DNA of 64,000 bases from Cadophora sp. MPI-SDFR-AT-0126. Taxonomy: Eukaryota > Ascomycota > Leotiomycetes > Helotiales > Ploettnerulaceae. Where the stretch lies: the NCBI GenBank assembly GCA_020747065.1, contig JAGMVK010000007.1, positions 1,922,001 through 1,986,000 on the forward strand, read 5' to 3'. A program made the position numbers and the translations under genes. This document shows positions 60,588 through 64,000 of the stretch, piece after piece. The number at the start of each line of letters is the position of its first letter. Position 1 is the stretch's first letter. The notes below the pieces were generated by a model, which saw only the letters and a program-made list of their open reading frames with translations, was not told the origin of the DNA and searched no databases.

Positions 60588-62714
60588 ATGGCCACCGCTG
60601 AAATAATCTTGCCCGAGGAGGGTAAGAATAATATCTTGATCACCAGCGCTCTACCCTATGTTAACAACATCCCTCATCTTGGAAATGTTATTGGTAGTGT
60701 GCTCAGCGCAGACGTCTTCTCGAGATTCAGCAAGTTGCGCGACAGACCGACCCTCTTCATCTGCGGAACAGATGAGTATGGTACAGCTACGGAGGCAAGA
60801 GCGCGCGAAACTGGACAGACTCCAAAGGAACTCTGCGACGAATTTCATTTCAAGCACAAGGCGATTTACGACTGGTTCGAGATTGGTTTCGACTATTTTG
60901 GCAGGACGACAACAGAGCAGCAGACGGTAATCGCGCAGGATATCTTCTTGAAGCTATACAAGAATGGTTTCTTGGAGGAACGAACAACCTTACAGCCATA
61001 CTGCGAGCACCACCACTCCTTCCTTGCAGACCGATTCGTCGAAGGTACCTGTCCGAAATGCCAGTACGACGATGCCCGGGGTGACCAATGCGACAAGTGC
61101 GGAAGTCTCCTGGATGCTCTCGAACTCATCAATCCTCGGTGCAAGGTCGATGGCACAACTCCTGTGCCCAGAGACACTACACATATCTTCATGCGCCTAG
61201 ACAAAATCCAGGAGGACATCGCAAAGTTCTTCGCTCAATCGAGCGTCGAGGGAGGATGGTCACCAAACGGTATCAGCATCACAAAGTCGTGGCTTGACAA
61301 GGGGCTTGAGGGTCGGAGTATCACAAGAGATCTAAGCTGGGGTACGCCCGTACCACTGCCAGGATACGAGAAGAAGGTGCTGTATGTATGGTTCGATGCC
61401 TGCATTGGTTACCCCTCGATTACTGCAAATTACACGAAGGACTGGGAGCTTTGGTGGCGTAACCCGGAACAAGTCAAGCTTTTCCAGTTTATGGGCAAGG
61501 ATAATGTACCATTTCATACGGTGATCTTCCCGGGCTCTCAATTAGGAACCAAAGACAAGTGGACGAAGCTGCATAACATTTCAGTCACCGAATACCTGAA
61601 TTACGAGCAAGGAAAGTTCTCAAAGTCTCGAGGAATTGGGGTTTTTGGTGATGGTGCGAAGGAGACCGGAATACCTCCAGCAGTATGGAGATATTATTTG
61701 ATCGCAAATCGACCAGAGACCGGAGATACACAATTCGAGTGGAAGGCATTTATCGCAGGAAACAACAGCGAGCTTCTCGCAAATGTTGGCAACTTTGTCA
61801 ATCGTTTAGTCAAATTTGTCAATGCAAAGCTTGGTGGTGTCATTCCTGAGTTCTCAGCCGAATATAAAGATGATTCATTCGATTTTCCTGGTTTCATCGG
61901 CGAAGTCAACGCTCTTCTTGCCGAGTACGTCGCTGACATGGAAGCCGTTCATTTGCGATCTGGACTGCGGAAATTTATGGAAATCTCTGCGAAGGGAAAT
62001 CTCATTCTAGCTGGTCGTCTCGATAACGCCAACCTAGCCAACAGCCCAGAGCGAACACATGCTATCATCGGTCTCGCTCTCAACCTAGCGTACCTCCTCG
62101 CTTCTCTCTCATCTCCATTCATGCCAGCAACAGGAGCCTCAATCGCCGAACAACTTAACGCCCCACTTCTCTCTATCCCGGACAAGTGGTCTCCAGGTGC
62201 TCTTCCTGGTGGTCACAAGATCGGAAAAGCTGCATATCTGTTCACTAAAATTCCAGAGGAGAAGGAGGCAGAGTGGCGTGGAAAGTATGGGGGAACACAA
62301 GCCTCTCGACAGGCCGAGGAGGATGCGAAGGCAAAGAAGGCGGCCGACAAGGCGAGAGACAAGGAGCGCAAGAAAGCTAAGGTTCGTAACATTAGGGGAG
62401 GTCTTTTGTTCATTCTATGGAGGCGTGTGTTGAAGTATTGGAGACTTTTACCACGATTTCTTCATCTTCTCAGCCAGAAGATCAGAATGCTAATGCCCTA
62501 CCAGAAGGAGGCCGCTAAGGCAGCAGGTTCAAGCGCAGACGCTTCTAAGGAACCTGTATCGACGAAGCAAACTGGAGAGGCCAAGGGGACGGAATCAACC
62601 GAGGCGACGAAAGCAGCCGAAAACGCCGAGAAGGCAAAGGACGCTGAGGTTGAGTTACCTTTGAGGGGCGTGACTGCGGAAGAACAAGCACCTCCACCTT
62701 CTGCTGCACCATAA
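60588..62714 (+). CDS. MES1: Cytosolic methionyl-tRNA synthetase
   Basis: Charges tRNA-Met in the cytoplasm; class I synthetase. The open frame runs unbroken from 60588 to 62714, but an intron is likely at 62382-62504 (GTTCGT, a GCTAAT branch near 62490, CCAG), 123 bases, which leaves 667 residues. The class I HIGH-like motif is ALPYVNNIPHLGNVIGS. The Zn-knuckle reads CPKCQYDDARGDQCDKCG. The family WFDACIGYPS and FMGKDNVPFHT segments are present, and KMSKS appears as GKFSKSRGIGVFG. The anticodon-binding helical domain and a Lys/Ala-rich tail follow. It lacks the extra GST-like N-terminus of yeast. If the intron were retained, 41 hydrophobic and basic residues would be inserted. Confidence 0.95.
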   Translation: MATAEIILPEEGKNNILITSALPYVNNIPHLGNVIGSVLSADVFSRFSKLRDRPTLFICGTDEYGTATEARARETGQTPKELCDEFHFKHKAIYDWFEIGFDYFGRTTTEQQTVIAQDIFLKLYKNGFLEERTTLQPYCEHHHSFLADRFVEGTCPKCQYDDARGDQCDKCGSLLDALELINPRCKVDGTTPVPRDTTHIFMRLDKIQEDIAKFFAQSSVEGGWSPNGISITKSWLDKGLEGRSITRDLSWGTPVPLPGYEKKVLYVWFDACIGYPSITANYTKDWELWWRNPEQVKLFQFMGKDNVPFHTVIFPGSQLGTKDKWTKLHNISVTEYLNYEQGKFSKSRGIGVFGDGAKETGIPPAVWRYYLIANRPETGDTQFEWKAFIAGNNSELLANVGNFVNRLVKFVNAKLGGVIPEFSAEYKDDSFDFPGFIGEVNALLAEYVADMEAVHLRSGLRKFMEISAKGNLILAGRLDNANLANSPERTHAIIGLALNLAYLLASLSSPFMPATGASIAEQLNAPLLSIPDKWSPGALPGGHKIGKAAYLFTKIPEEKEAEWRGKYGGTQASRQAEEDAKAKKAADKARDKERKKAKVRNIRGGLLFILWRRVLKYWRLLPRFLHLLSQKIRMLMPYQKEAAKAAGSSADASKEPVSTKQTGEAKGTESTEATKAAENAEKAKDAEVELPLRGVTAEEQAPPPSAAP

Positions 62715-62880
62715 AAAGTGTAGTTGTGGGATTCTGGCGTTAAACAACTGAAGGGCAGTAACTGGTAGCTAAACAATTGCAGTAAAACTTCATTTCAACA
62801 TGAAATCTATTCTATCCGTCTCATACAGACGATGTGCTACCGTTCCTCACTCTTTCTACATACTCACAGATATTTATCCC

Positions 62881-63961
62881 TCACATCGCCATTCTCATTC
62901 CTCCATTTGCACAAACTACTTGTCCGGTACACCACAGACTATCCGGCGTGCACAACATACCAATGACCCCAGCAATCTCTCCAACATATGCAGGTCTACC
63001 ACCTGCGTTTTCCGCATCCGCCACCAAATCCTCATCATCCACCTCAGGTCTGATCGCACTCCCAGGCGTCTGCTGAATAAACGGCCTCAAATTCTTTTTA
63101 AATTCAGGCGTAGTACCAGCCCACATATCAGTCTTCACAGGTCCCGGGTTAACAGCATTGACCGTCGCCCTCTCGGCCAATTCTCTTGCCCACGTTCTCG
63201 TCATCGCCTCCAAAGCAGCTTTCGTCCCACCATATACACTCTGTCCAATAAAACCCTGGGAGCTCGACACCGAGCTCAGATTCACAATTCTGCCGCTTCG
63301 ATCGTTTGGTAGGTACGGGAGGACGGCTTGGAGTAGCAGTAGAGGACCGAGAACGTTGATCTTGTATTGCCAGTCGAAGTCGGTGATGGTGCATTCCGGA
63401 ATGGTCAGGTTCTTGGAGACACCGGCGTTATTGATTAGGATGTCGACTTGGAATCTTCCAGTCTTAGGGTGCGCAAAGTGGTTCTTTGCTGTGTTTACGA
63501 TGTGGGCCGGTCCCGTTGGGAGGCCCATGTCTGCTTCTGGTGGGGGTTAGTTGCAATCTTGAGATGGTTTACTGAAGATCGACATGGAACGATTTGACTT
63601 CTTTTATACAGTCTCGTGCTTGAGAGCGAGAGCATAAATTAAGCTCAGAGAACTTACGGATTACTAGACAAGAGACCCCATATTCTTCCGTGAGGAGAGC
63701 AGAAAGGTCGGCTGTCGCTTTGCTTGAGGAGTCGGACGTATAGTTGAGAATCAGATTGGCGCCTTTCGAAGCTAGATTGTGCGCAATTGCCTCTCCGATA
63801 CCTGCATTGCTATCAACGTATGCCCAAATCTAGAACGTTCTGTATCACATACCTCTTGAAGCTCCTGTTACAATTGCAAGTTTCCCCTCTAGAATCCGAG
63901 AACTTACCCCGCCTAAGGTCATGGATCGAGTTCTGGAGTGTGTAGGGCGTGTTTCTGCCAT
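62881..63961 (-). CDS. Short-chain dehydrogenase/reductase (classical SDR)
   Basis: An NAD(P)H-dependent oxidoreductase. Exons 63961-63853, 63801-63658 and 63536-62881 give 302 residues, a normal SDR length. The cofactor motif is IVTGASRGIGEAIAHNLA, and the NNAG motif sits in LINNAGVSKNL. Catalytic Ser lies in VNLSSVSSSQGFIG and the Tyr-x3-Lys in SVYGGTKAALE. PGPVKTDMW is the family's conserved turn. The C-terminus (GMLCTPDSLWCTGQVVCANG) is typical of the 3-ketoacyl reductase or glucose dehydrogenase-like group. A short Arg-rich N-terminal extension precedes the fold. Substrate is unknown. The promoter lies mostly past the end of the window. Confidence 0.88.
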
Positions 63962-64000
63962 TTTGCTCTTATTAAAAGGTTTTTTGACGGCAAGATTTAC

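Noticed and set aside
1..64000. tRNA, rRNA, CRISPR, transposon terminal repeats
   Set aside because: I looked by eye for T-loop/box B patterns, direct-repeat arrays and inverted termini and found none that held up. A covariance-model scan would be decisive.

Overview
This is a nuclear window from a filamentous ascomycete (Pezizomycotina). Genes are short-intron and protein-coding, with GT..AG introns of about 45-125 bases and CTAAC/CTAAT branch sites. It has complex I and septation-network genes of the mould type, and pseudogenes carrying C-to-T nonsense changes like those left by repeat-induced point mutation. Gene content and style suggest Leotiomycetes, but that is an inference. I found no tRNA, rRNA, CRISPR array or intact transposon.

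Layout: 1-2.9 kb holds no gene I can support. 2.9-4.1 kb is a 3-methyladenine DNA glycosylase. 4.5-7.1 kb is a decayed block: a broken Zn(II)2Cys6 regulator, an 11-bp minisatellite and a broken Dal5-type permease. From 8.1 kb on the window is ordinary housekeeping: ANP1 mannosyltransferase, QCR7, the mitochondrial NAD carrier YIA6, a small membrane protein, the ADCK1-like kinase MCP2, a Cys-rich unknown, RHO1, mitochondrial uL24 (MRPL40), ELP1, a DUF3984 protein, a macro-domain protein, a ketopantoate-reductase-like enzyme, a complex I accessory subunit, a nuclear-type peroxiredoxin, a 135-residue unknown, a YFH7-like kinase, a large unknown, FOL3, a Ser-rich unknown, the SIN kinase SepH, two tandem paralogues of an unnamed family, a coiled-coil protein, LTO1, cytosolic methionyl-tRNA synthetase, and a short-chain dehydrogenase ending at the right edge.

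Many neighbours form head-to-head pairs (QCR7/YIA6, the 14.7 kb gene/MCP2, RHO1/MRPL40, ELP1/DUF3984). Several genes serve mitochondria, but they are interleaved with unrelated genes, so I do not read them as a cluster. No new defence, secondary-metabolite or mobile system is visible. The most notable items are the inactivated regulator/permease block, an apparent one-base frameshift in RHO1, the tandem paralogue pair with a shared short motif and a GYRC/VTHE domain, a macro-domain protein with a charged tail, and a stop-free 3n intron in the methionyl-tRNA synthetase gene.

Exon coordinates were built by hand by matching splice sites and reading frame. Coding sums were checked to be multiples of three in the multi-exon genes, except where stated.
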